The position numbers were made by a program, and so were the translations under genes. The notes beneath the pieces are model-generated. The model had not been told where the DNA came from, made no database searches, and saw only the letters and a list, made by a program, of their open reading frames with translations. Of a stretch of DNA of 64,000 bases, positions 17,135-25,296 are shown one piece after another. The DNA is from Deltaproteobacteria bacterium (GTDB lineage Bacteria; Myxococcota_A; UBA9042; DTJE01). Within the stretch, counting starts at the first letter, position 1; the number at the start of each line of letters is the position of its first letter. The DNA is taken from positions 62,001-126,000 of the forward strand of contig JAKPOP010000027.1 in assembly GCA_029547805.1 (NCBI GenBank), given 5' to 3'.

Positions 17135-17740
17135 ATGGGTGAATCGCCGATGCGGTGGAACCTGGGCGTGGTCGGAATCGCGTTCTACGGGGCGCTGCTG
17201 GGACTGTGCCTGGCCCTGGACCGGTGGCTGCCGGAGGTCTTCGGCTGGCGCTGGACCGGTCCCCTGGGTCCAGGGTGGGAGGCGACCGCAGGGCTGGTCC
17301 TGGGGGTCCTGGTGGTGCTGGTCACCTGGGCCATCGTGCGCTTCTCGCAGCGGGGCTACTGGCTCTCCCGGCGCCTGGCGCTGGCCACCCAGCCATTGCC
17401 GGGGTGGTCCCTGGGGCCCCTGGCCATCGCGGCGGGGGTGGCCGAGGAGGCCTGCTTCCGGGGCATCCTCTGGACCCCGGTGGAGTATGGGCTTGGAACC
17501 CCCTTCGGTCCGCCCGTGGCCCTGGTGGCGACCTCGATCCTCTTCGCCTGGGCCCACGGCGGGGGGAAGTCGGGGCTTCGGACCTGGACCCTCTTTGCCC
17601 TGGTGACCTCGGTGGTCCTGGGGGGCCTGCGCTGGTGGTCCGGATCGCTGCTGGCCCCGATGGTGACCCATGCCCTCGTGGACCTCATTCATCTTCCGCT
17701 GCTGCGGTATCGGCAGGAGCCCCTGGACGAGGAGCCATGA
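17135..17740 (+). CDS. CPBP-family intramembrane metalloprotease
   Basis: A 201-residue membrane protein with about five to six hydrophobic segments. [11 protein letters not shown] carries the paired Glu and the Arg, FAWAHGG the first His, and MVTHALVDL the second His of the CPBP/CAAX protease site. Members cleave peptides inside the membrane; the substrate is unknown. An in-frame ATG at 17150 is an alternative start, and neither has a strong ribosome site. Its stop overlaps the mutY start by 4 bp, so the two are cotranscribed. Confidence 0.88.
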   Translation: MGESPMRWNLGVVGIAFYGALLGLCLALDRWLPEVFGWRWTGPLGPGWEATAGLVLGVLVVLVTWAIVRFSQRGYWLSRRLALATQPLPGWSLGPLAIAAGVAEEACFRGILWTPVEYGLGTPFGPPVALVATSILFAWAHGGGKSGLRTWTLFALVTSVVLGGLRWWSGSLLAPMVTHALVDLIHLPLLRYRQEPLDEEP

Positions 17741-18945
17741 CCCGCGATGCCGACGCCACGCCTGCCCTGGACGGGGAGGCCCTGGCCCGGTGGTACCGAC
17801 AGAACCGGCGGCCGCTGCCCTGGCGGGAGACCCGGGACCCCTGGGCCCTGTGGGTCAGCGAGGTGATGCTCCAGCAGACCCGGGTCGAGACGGTCCTGGA
17901 CCATTACGACCGGTTCCTGGCGTGGTTTCCGGGTCCCGCGGCCCTGGCCCGGGCCTCGGAGGAGGAGGCCCTGAAGGCCTGGGAGGGGATGGGCTACTAC
18001 GCTCGGTGCCGCCACCTGCGGCAGGCGGCGGCGATCTTGGTGGACCGCCTGGGCGGGGAGTTTCCCAGGAGTCGGGAGGCCTGGATGGCGCTTCCGGGGG
18101 TCGGCCGGAGCACGGCCGGGGCCATCCTCTCCTTCGCCTTCGGAAAGACGGAGCCGGTCCTCGATGCGAACGTCCGGCGGGTTGCGGTGCGCCTGCTGGA
18201 CCTCCGAGAGGACCCGACGGGGCCCGGGGCGGGGCAACGACTCTGGGAGGCGGTGACCCGGTGGGTCCAGGAGGCCCCGGACCCGGCCCTCCACAACCAG
18301 GCGATGATGGAACTGGGGGCGCTGGTGTGCCTGCCTCGCGACCCCGCCTGTCCCCGGTGCCCCCTGGCTCCCGGCTGCCGGGCCCGGGATCGGGGGTCGG
18401 CCCGGGACCTGCCGGTCCGGGGCCCCCGGAAGACGACCCCGGTGATCGAGGCCGCGGTGGCCGTCATCCGGGACCAGGAGGGCCGCATCTACGTGCAGCG
18501 CCGACCCTCTCGGGGCCTCCTCGGGGGGCTCTGGGAGTTCCCCGGGGGCAAGCGGGAGGGTCACGAGACCCCGGAACGGGCCGTGGTCCGGGAGGTCTTG
18601 GAGGAGACGGGCTTTCGACTGCGGGCCCCCCGGTTCCTCGGGGTTGTCCGCCATGCCTATACCCACTTTCGGGTCGTCCTGCACGCCTACGAGGCCCGGG
18701 TGCCCGGTCGGCAACCGGCTCCTCCGGCCCGATCGGACGACTGGAGGTGGGTATCGGTCGAGGCCATCGAGGACCTGCCGATTCCCGAGGCGACCCGGAA
18801 GGTCCTTCAGGCCTTCCGGCGGGGCTTCCTGCCACCGGAGGATCGGGGCGACGGGCGCGCCCCTCCTCCCCGGAGCGACAGGAAGCCCAGGAGGGCCGCC
18901 AGGGCCGTGCAGGTCCAGGCGAAGAGGTCCCCGAAGCGGTCATAG
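17737..18945 (+). CDS. mutY: A/G-specific adenine glycosylase
   Basis: A 402-residue MutY. Helix-hairpin-helix GVGRSTAGAIL and catalytic Asp in LDANVRRV are present, the MutY Glu is in SEVMLQQTRV, and the 4Fe-4S ligands are in CLPRDPACPRCPLAPGC (C-x6-C-x2-C-x5-C). The C-terminal Nudix-like domain recognises 8-oxoG and here keeps a full Nudix box (GGKREGHETPERAVVREVLE), so it may also hydrolyse oxidised nucleotides as MutT does. It removes A mispaired with 8-oxoG. The last 46 codons, basic and low in complexity, run antisense to the 3' end of lnt (139-bp overlap) and are probably a dispensable tail. Confidence 0.95.
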   Translation: MTRDADATPALDGEALARWYRQNRRPLPWRETRDPWALWVSEVMLQQTRVETVLDHYDRFLAWFPGPAALARASEEEALKAWEGMGYYARCRHLRQAAAILVDRLGGEFPRSREAWMALPGVGRSTAGAILSFAFGKTEPVLDANVRRVAVRLLDLREDPTGPGAGQRLWEAVTRWVQEAPDPALHNQAMMELGALVCLPRDPACPRCPLAPGCRARDRGSARDLPVRGPRKTTPVIEAAVAVIRDQEGRIYVQRRPSRGLLGGLWEFPGGKREGHETPERAVVREVLEETGFRLRAPRFLGVVRHAYTHFRVVLHAYEARVPGRQPAPPARSDDWRWVSVEAIEDLPIPEATRKVLQAFRRGFLPPEDRGDGRAPPPRSDRKPRRAARAVQVQAKRSPKRS

Positions 18946-21398
18946 AGGGTCTGGCCCTCCATGAGGCCCGTGTTGGCCACGAAGGTCTCGGGGTCCCACA
19001 GGGAGGTCCGGTGCAACACCCGGCCCACGGGGTCCACCACCACCGAGACCCCCGTGTTGGTGGACCGGACCAGGAACCGGCGATGCTCCACGGCCCGGAA
19101 GGCGGTCAGCTGCATGTGCAGGTTCGGCTCGGCGGTCTTGCCGAACCAGGCGTCATTGGTCAGGTTGACCAGCAGGTTCGGGGCCTTCCCGGTGACTCGG
19201 CGGGTAAAGCCGGGCAGGATCGCCTCGTAGCAGATCAGGACGCCGATCCGGGCGGCGCCCAGGGTCAGCACCTGGACCTCCCGTCCGGGGGTGAAGTCCC
19301 CGGCCTCGGGAAGCCATCGGCGCAGGAACGGGAAGCGGTCCGCCAGGGGCAGGTACTCCCCGAAGAGGAGCAGCAGGTTCTTGTCGTAGCGCCCCTGCAC
19401 CCATCCGTCCTGGTCCACGATCATCGCGGAGTTGAAGTCCCTGGTCTTTCCCGGGTGTTCCGGGTCCTCGGCGGAGGTGATCACCCCGAAGAGGAGGGGA
19501 GTGGTGAAGCCTCTCCGGGCGGCGTTTCGGTCCCCGTCGGGGGTTCCCTGATCCCGATCGACGGCGGCCAGGAGGTCCTCCTCGAGGGACCGGGCCGGCA
19601 GGGGCGCCTGGGAGGTATAGATGCGGCGGACCGACTGGGGCAAGGGATAGCCCTGCTGGAACGGGAGGCTTGCGAGGCCGACGATCCGCCCCTGCGCCCC
19701 GGCGATGGGTCGGGCCTTCCCGCCCTGGACCTCGATCACCAGCCCTTCCGGGCCCGAGGCCCAGGCAGTTCCCACCTCGTCCACGGTGACGGCCAGGAGG
19801 TCCTGGGAGGTGCCGCTGGCCACCCGACGGCACTCGGGGGTGCAGTCCCAGAGGGTGCCCCGGTCGCCGGCGATCAGGACCCCTCGGGGTCCCGCGGCGA
19901 TGGAACGGAGGGTCTCGGACCCGAGGGTCTGCTGCTCGGGGGAGCCGTTTCGGGGCAGGCGCAGCAGTCGCCCCTTTGGACCCACGGCCCAGAAGGTCCC
20001 GGAGGCGTCGGCGGCGCAGGCGAGCCAGTCGGGCCCGCCGGTCTCTGGATCGACCAGCACCTTTCCGCCCTTCGGGGTCACCTGGACCACCACGCCGTCG
20101 TCGCCGCAGGCCAGGAAGCCCCGGTTTCGGGCAAAGGCGACTCCCCGGAGGGTCAGGTGGGTCCCCGGGTCCACCGGGCGCCAGGTCCCGTCCTGGCGGA
20201 ACACGGCGGTTCCCTGGTCGCCGACGGCCAGGATCAGGTCCTCCCGGGGATGGAGGGCCACCGCATGGAGGTCCCGGTCCACGCCGGTCGTCTCCCGGCG
20301 CCAGGCCCCTTCCTGTCGGAGGAAGGCGCTGCCCCGGGGCCCCACCGCCAGCCAGGACTCCTCGGTGAGGGCCGCGATGCCCGAGAGGCCCGAGGCCCGA
20401 GCGTCATCGGACCCGGGCTCCTCGATCCGGGAGCACCGGTCCGGGCCCACCCGGAACAATCGCCCCGAGGCGGAAACGGCCACGGCGCTCTCGGGGAGGC
20501 GCTTCCAGAGCACGTCCCGGAGCGGCAGGTAGGAGGACTCGGGCCAGACGAGCAGGTCCGGGTGTTCCGTCGCCTCCAGGTTCGCCGAAAGAATCTGGTG
20601 TTTCAGCAGGTTGCGGTAGAGGACCCGGACCTGCTCCTGGAACGGCAGGGGGGTGCCATCGGGGGCCTTGGCCTCCTTCTCCCAGATCCCCACGTCGGCC
20701 TCGACGACACCGACCCGGAAGGGCGCCGCCTGGCCCACGGCGGCATCGACCTCCCGGATCCGGAGGGCGCCGTAGATGAGGTCGCCGCCCACGGCCGCCA
20801 GGGCCAGCACCACCGGGACCCAGGGGAAGGAACCCCGGTCCAGGCGCCGGGCCACCACGGTCCCCAGGGCCGCGCCGAAGAGGGCCACCACCAGGGAGAC
20901 CCCAGGGACTCCCAGCACGTCGGCGATCTGGATGGCCGCCGGGAAGCGCAACTGGCCGTTGCCGAACTGCCACGGGAACAGGAACGGCACGACCTGCTCC
21001 GAGGCCACCACGAAGAGCGGCAGCCAGAGGCCCAGGGTGATCCGGGGCCAGCGTCGGGTCGCCGAGGCGGCGAACCCCCCCGCCAGGGCCATCCGCAGGG
21101 CCTGCCAGAGGGCCATCAGGGTCGTGATGGCCCAGGCGGGTCCCGGGGTCATGTGCCCGAACTCCTTCAGGAGTTCCGAGATCCAGTGGAACCCCCCCAG
21201 GTTCGTGACGAAGCCCGAGAGGAGGCCCAGCCAGAAGCCGCCCCGGAAGGACCGACCCCGGAGGGCCACGACCAGCGGCGCCAGGGCGAACCACTGGAGG
21301 GGGAAGAGGTTGAAGTCCGGGAAGGACAGGAAGACCATCGTCCCCGAGAGGATCGCCAGCAGGATCGCCAGCGGCAGCGGGGTGACGCCTGGGGTCAT
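18807..21398 (-). CDS. lnt: Apolipoprotein N-acyltransferase with a beta-propeller inserted in the catalytic domain
   Basis: An 863-residue protein against about 510 for normal Lnt. Residues 1-225 hold the membrane segments and the family pattern FPDFNLFPLQWFALAPLV and GFVTNLGGFHWI. The nitrilase-like domain has all three catalytic residues: Glu287 in LLVWPESSYLP, Lys673 in RYDKNLLLLFGEYLP and Cys723 in VLICYEAILP. Lys to Cys is 50 residues, close to E. coli (52), but Glu to Lys is 386 instead of 68. The extra 300 or so residues hold six or seven blades with the core AVG-x-x-G, such as LAVGDQGTAVF, LACGDDGVVVQV and WAVGPKGRLLRL, resembling YCF48-type propellers. Lnt adds the third acyl chain to lipoproteins in the inner membrane; the propeller would lie on the periplasmic side. 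Confidence 0.92.
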   Translation of the reverse strand: MTPGVTPLPLAILLAILSGTMVFLSFPDFNLFPLQWFALAPLVVALRGRSFRGGFWLGLLSGFVTNLGGFHWISELLKEFGHMTPGPAWAITTLMALWQALRMALAGGFAASATRRWPRITLGLWLPLFVVASEQVVPFLFPWQFGNGQLRFPAAIQIADVLGVPGVSLVVALFGAALGTVVARRLDRGSFPWVPVVLALAAVGGDLIYGALRIREVDAAVGQAAPFRVGVVEADVGIWEKEAKAPDGTPLPFQEQVRVLYRNLLKHQILSANLEATEHPDLLVWPESSYLPLRDVLWKRLPESAVAVSASGRLFRVGPDRCSRIEEPGSDDARASGLSGIAALTEESWLAVGPRGSAFLRQEGAWRRETTGVDRDLHAVALHPREDLILAVGDQGTAVFRQDGTWRPVDPGTHLTLRGVAFARNRGFLACGDDGVVVQVTPKGGKVLVDPETGGPDWLACAADASGTFWAVGPKGRLLRLPRNGSPEQQTLGSETLRSIAAGPRGVLIAGDRGTLWDCTPECRRVASGTSQDLLAVTVDEVGTAWASGPEGLVIEVQGGKARPIAGAQGRIVGLASLPFQQGYPLPQSVRRIYTSQAPLPARSLEEDLLAAVDRDQGTPDGDRNAARRGFTTPLLFGVITSAEDPEHPGKTRDFNSAMIVDQDGWVQGRYDKNLLLLFGEYLPLADRFPFLRRWLPEAGDFTPGREVQVLTLGAARIGVLICYEAILPGFTRRVTGKAPNLLVNLTNDAWFGKTAEPNLHMQLTAFRAVEHRRFLVRSTNTGVSVVVDPVGRVLHRTSLWDPETFVANTGLMEGQTLYDRFGDLFAWTCTALAALLGFLSLRGGGARPSPRSSGGRKPRRKA

Positions 21399-21697
21399 CG
21401 CCGTCCTCCCGGAGGCGCCGCGTCCAGGCGGGACTGGACCTCCTGGGGGGGCATTCCGGCGACCAGGACCTCCTTGTGGCGGTTCCTGGCCCCCCGGAGC
21501 AGACGCAGGGTCGCGGCGGGCACCCTCAGGGCGGCTGCCAGCGTCGCAAGGGCCTGCTCGGTGGCCTCCCCCTTCTCGGGGGCCGAGGTGACCTCGATCC
21601 GGAGCCGGTCGCCCGAGACCCCGGCCACCCGGCAGCGGCCCGCCCGGGGCCGGACGGCGACCTGGATCACGCATCCCTCGGGATGGGGTTCCAGCAA
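21395..21697 (-). CDS. DUF167 (YggU-family) protein
   Basis: A 100-residue protein with the DUF167 pattern: VIQVAVRPRAGR, then IEVTSAPEKGEATEQALATL, and RLLRGARNRHKEV. The family fold is known but not its function. No ATG is available in the right place; TTG at 21697 is chosen because GAGGGAGG lies six or so bases upstream and the domain starts a few residues later. Its stop overlaps the lnt start (ATGA), so it is cotranscribed with lnt. Confidence 0.85.
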   Translation of the reverse strand: MLEPHPEGCVIQVAVRPRAGRCRVAGVSGDRLRIEVTSAPEKGEATEQALATLAAALRVPAATLRLLRGARNRHKEVLVAGMPPQEVQSRLDAAPPGGRR

Positions 21698-21722
21698 GGC
21701 GTTCCTCCCTCTTCCGGGGGCG

Positions 21723-21728
21723 ATGATA
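21723..21728 (-). promoter_or_regulatory. Candidate -10 element for the DUF167-lnt operon
   Basis: Minus-strand TATCAT matches five of six -10 bases and lies 25 bp before the TTG start. No clear -35 is seen at 16-18 bp. The 157-bp gap to the surface protein gene upstream leaves room for a promoter. Confidence 0.35.
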
Positions 21729-21854
21729 CCCGAGGAGGCGTCCGCCTGACGACCGGGCGCCGCGTTCCGGCCCTCCCTCGCTGGAGGCGACTTGCGGTCC
21801 GGAAGACGGACCTGCCGGGGGCCTCGGATGGGCTCGGGACCTCCCGTCGGCAGG

Positions 21855-24800
21855 TCACCGGTCGATGGCGGGGGACCGTCGCCGGAGGCGCCGTCCGAGG
21901 AAGGCCGCCAGGGCCAGGGCAAGGGCCCACCCGGGCACGGCACTGGAGGCACCGGCAGCACAGCCCCCTCCCTTCTTCTGGGAGGTGGTGTCCTCGCCGC
22001 CCGGCATCGTGTCCAGTCGGACCATCTGGTCTTCCGGCGCATCGTGGACGGATGGGACGTCGCGACCGGAATCGACCGGCGAGGAGGAGTCCTCCAGGAC
22101 GTCGGGGCGAGGAGTCGCGTCCTCGCCGGGGCCCGGGTCCTCGCCGCCTCCCAGGTCCGATGGCCCCGGGACATCCGTGGTCCCGCCGGGGTCGGTTCCC
22201 CCGAGGTCGGTCCCTCCGAGGTCCTCGCCGCATCCCGGCACGGGGGTGCCGCCGCAGGTCCCGTCCTCGAGGCACTGGTCGTCCCTGGTGCAGGGGTCGC
22301 CGTCGTCACAGGGCGTGCCGGCGGTCTCGGGCAGGTACTGGCACTCGCCCTCGACGCAGGTCCCGGAGGGTTGCCGGCACGGGATTCCGGGCGAGTTGCA
22401 GACCATGGGGGTTCCCAGGCAGACCCCCTCCTCGCCGCAGGAGTCCTCGAGGGTGCATGGGTCGCCGTCATCGCAGGGGGACCCGACCTCCCGCAAGGGG
22501 TAGGAACAGGCGCCCTGGGAGCAGATCCCCGGGGAGCGGTGGCAGGCCGAGGGCGGCTGGTCGCAGGTCACCTCGAGGCAGGGGTCCCCCAGGCAGAGGC
22601 CTGTTGCCCCATTGCACCCGAAGGGGCAGTCGGTATCCACGTAGGGATAGGAGCACTCCCCGGTCGTGCGGGAGCACTCCCCGGCGGCATGGGAACGGGA
22701 GACGGTCGGGGACAGGCACTCGGGGCCCCGGTCAGGGCACTCGACCGCGATTCCCGCACAGGCCCCGGTGCCGGTGCACTGGTCCCCCGTCGTGCAGAGG
22801 TTCCCGTCATCGCAGGGGGTGGATGCAGCAAGGGGCGTGTAGGTGCAGGTGCCCTCGACACAGGACCCGGTGGCCTCGAAGCAGTAGGGGTTCGGGGGCG
22901 TGTCGCAGACGACCCCCTCGCAGGGGTCCGGCAGGCAGAGGCCCTCCTGGCAGCCGAAGGGACAGGTCTCCTGGTGCTCCGGGTAGGTGCAGGAACCGTC
23001 CTGGCACGTCCCGGCGTCGTAGAACACCCGGGTCGTCGGGTCCTGGCAGCGGTCCGTCGGTCGGGAGACACAGGGGAGGCCGGCGCACTCCAGACGGCAG
23101 GACCGGGCATTGCGCGGCTGGAAGTCGGTCACCAGGGCGAAGTCCGTGGCATTGTCGTCGAAGTCCTGGTCGGGCCCGCAGCGCAGGGTCTTGCGCTGGT
23201 AGGCCTGTCGCAGGTTCTGGGTCGTCGGGGCCAGGGGCGTCCCCTCCCGGTAGGCGCTCCCCGGGTCCATGCCCACCGCATCGATCACGGTCCCGTCGCC
23301 CCGGATCAGGGCGACCCCGCCCGTGTCCGTGATGCCGGTGCTGTAGGTGAAGTCCGGGGGCGTCGTCTCGGAGTAGCCGTTCGTGGAGGGGTTCGCCAGC
23401 AGCAGGAAGGTCCCGGGGCCCATCACGGTGCCGGCCGGGAAGGTGAACCGGACCCCCATCAGGCCGCTCTGGTTGCTGGCACCGATGGTCCAGGAACCGA
23501 TGTCCACCGCCTCGGTGGAGGGGTTGTAGATCTCCAGGAACTCGTCGTTGCCGCCTTGGGGACCCCGGGTCCGGAACATCGAGATCAGGGGGTGGGGGGC
23601 GCAGAGGCCCGTGGCCTCCTGGCAGCCCGCCGGGCCGCAGCCCAGGTCCCTGGTGGTCACGACGCAGGACCCGTCGGCGGGGTCACAGGCGGCCTGGAGG
23701 GCCACCCGGGTGGTGGTCATATCGAGGCAATAGGGGGCAGGGACCTCGCAGACCCTTGGGATGCCCCGGCAGGTCCCGTCGTCCCCGCAGGCGTCCTGGA
23801 GGGAGCAGAGGTCCCCGTCGTCGCAGGGGGATCCGGTGTCATGCCGGGTGTAGAGACAGATTCCCTCCGAGCAGGTCCCGGCGGGATCGAAGCACTGGGA
23901 GTTCGGCGGGGTGTCGCAGACCCGGGGGGTCCCGGCACAGGATCCGGCGCCGTCGCAGCGATCCTGGTCCGTGCAGGGGTCCTGGTCATCGCAGGGATCG
24001 GTGGCCGGCAGCGGGTCATACTGACAGGTCCCCGCAATGCAGGTCCCTGTCGCCCGGTAGCACTGACTGGAGGGCGGCGTATCGCAGACCACGCCGGCGC
24101 AGGGGTCGTTCAGGCAGTAGCCGGTGTCCGGGTCGCACCCGAAGGAACAGGTCGTGTCCTGCCAGGTGTACTCGCACAGTCCGGTCGCCGGGACACAGGC
24201 GGCGTCCAGGTAGGTCCGGGAGACGGTGTCTCCGTTCTGGCACTCGGGGTCCGGCAGGGGGCAGGTTCGGAGGCTGCCGCCCTGGCAGTCCCCCTGGTCG
24301 TTGCAGGCGTCGCCGTCGGAGCAGAGGTTCCCGTCATCGCAGGGAGTCTCGGCCGGCAGGGGCGTGTAGGTGCAGGTCCCGCCGGAGCAGGTTCCCGAGG
24401 CCTCGAAGCACTGGTCGTTGGGCGGGGTGTCGCAGGTCACGCCCAGGCAGGGGTCCGGCAGGCAGTGGGCCGGTGCCGGCAGGGGGGCGCACCCGAAGGC
24501 ACAGGTCTCGGGCGTCAGGGGATAGTCGCAGAATCCGCTCTGGCAGGTCCCCTCGCCGAAGGTGTGGAGCGTCTGCTCGTCGTGGCAGACGGGTTCCGGC
24601 TGCACGATGCAGGGGGATCCAGCGCACTCCAGGCGGCACGAATGGGAGTTCTGGGGGTTCGAGAAGCCGTCGCGGTACTCGAAGTCGGCGGCATTGGCGT
24701 CGGTGTCCTGGTCCGGGCCACAGTAGATGCTCCGTCGCTCGTAGGACTGGTCCTTGTTCACGGAGGAGAAGGGGGTCAGGGTGGCGCCCTCCTTGTAGGC

Positions 24801-25205
24801 GCTGCCGCTGGACAGGCCCACCTGGTCCATCAGGTTTCCGCCGGCATCGGCCAGTGCGATTCCTCCGTTGTCGCCGATGCCTATCGTGTAGGTCACGTCC
24901 CCGGGGACCGTGCCGGAGTAGCCGCCGGTGGTTGCATTGACGAACAGCAGGAAGGTCCAGGGGGGCATCGTGGTCCCGGCGGGGATCGTGGCCCGGACGC
25001 TGGTTCCGCCGCTGGAGTTGCTTCCCAGGAGTTTCCAGCCGCTCACGTCCACCGGATCGGTTCCGGCATTGTAGATCTCGACGAACTCGTCGTTGCCTCC
25101 CGCGGGCCCCCGGCAGCGAAACTCCGAGATCACCACCTTCGCCGACGCACTGGCCGAGAGGGCCAGCACCATCCCCGTGAAGACCGTCCCCGTCAGACGC
25201 CTCAT
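21855..25205 (-). CDS. MYXO-CTERM surface protein with two lamin-tail domains and Cys-rich repeats
   Basis: A 1116-residue exported protein. A signal peptide ends at about residue 22 (VLALSASASA). Residues 23-170 form a lamin-tail (LTD) domain: VVISEFRCRGPAGGNDEFVE. Then Cys-rich repeats of the type CDDGNLCS and CDDQDPCTDQDRC follow. A second LTD domain near residues 545-690 (LISMFRTRGPQGGNDEFLE) starts a second copy of the same plan, ending with more repeats. The C-terminus is an acidic Gly/Asp/Pro stretch, then GGGC, a membrane segment (GWALALALAAFLG) and RRLRRR, a MYXO-CTERM-type sorting tail thought to be cut and lipid-anchored. Function is probably structural or adhesive. GAGAAGGAGGA precedes ATG 25205. 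Confidence 0.88.
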   Translation of the reverse strand: MRRLTGTVFTGMVLALSASASAKVVISEFRCRGPAGGNDEFVEIYNAGTDPVDVSGWKLLGSNSSGGTSVRATIPAGTTMPPWTFLLFVNATTGGYSGTVPGDVTYTIGIGDNGGIALADAGGNLMDQVGLSSGSAYKEGATLTPFSSVNKDQSYERRSIYCGPDQDTDANAADFEYRDGFSNPQNSHSCRLECAGSPCIVQPEPVCHDEQTLHTFGEGTCQSGFCDYPLTPETCAFGCAPLPAPAHCLPDPCLGVTCDTPPNDQCFEASGTCSGGTCTYTPLPAETPCDDGNLCSDGDACNDQGDCQGGSLRTCPLPDPECQNGDTVSRTYLDAACVPATGLCEYTWQDTTCSFGCDPDTGYCLNDPCAGVVCDTPPSSQCYRATGTCIAGTCQYDPLPATDPCDDQDPCTDQDRCDGAGSCAGTPRVCDTPPNSQCFDPAGTCSEGICLYTRHDTGSPCDDGDLCSLQDACGDDGTCRGIPRVCEVPAPYCLDMTTTRVALQAACDPADGSCVVTTRDLGCGPAGCQEATGLCAPHPLISMFRTRGPQGGNDEFLEIYNPSTEAVDIGSWTIGASNQSGLMGVRFTFPAGTVMGPGTFLLLANPSTNGYSETTPPDFTYSTGITDTGGVALIRGDGTVIDAVGMDPGSAYREGTPLAPTTQNLRQAYQRKTLRCGPDQDFDDNATDFALVTDFQPRNARSCRLECAGLPCVSRPTDRCQDPTTRVFYDAGTCQDGSCTYPEHQETCPFGCQEGLCLPDPCEGVVCDTPPNPYCFEATGSCVEGTCTYTPLAASTPCDDGNLCTTGDQCTGTGACAGIAVECPDRGPECLSPTVSRSHAAGECSRTTGECSYPYVDTDCPFGCNGATGLCLGDPCLEVTCDQPPSACHRSPGICSQGACSYPLREVGSPCDDGDPCTLEDSCGEEGVCLGTPMVCNSPGIPCRQPSGTCVEGECQYLPETAGTPCDDGDPCTRDDQCLEDGTCGGTPVPGCGEDLGGTDLGGTDPGGTTDVPGPSDLGGGEDPGPGEDATPRPDVLEDSSSPVDSGRDVPSVHDAPEDQMVRLDTMPGGEDTTSQKKGGGCAAGASSAVPGWALALALAAFLGRRLRRRSPAIDR

Positions 25206-25296
25206 CGGGTCCTCCTTCTCGGAACGACTGCCCCCATTGAAGCAGAAGCACCGGCCGACTGCAACGGGGCGGGGCACGAAAGGATGGGACCCCGGG

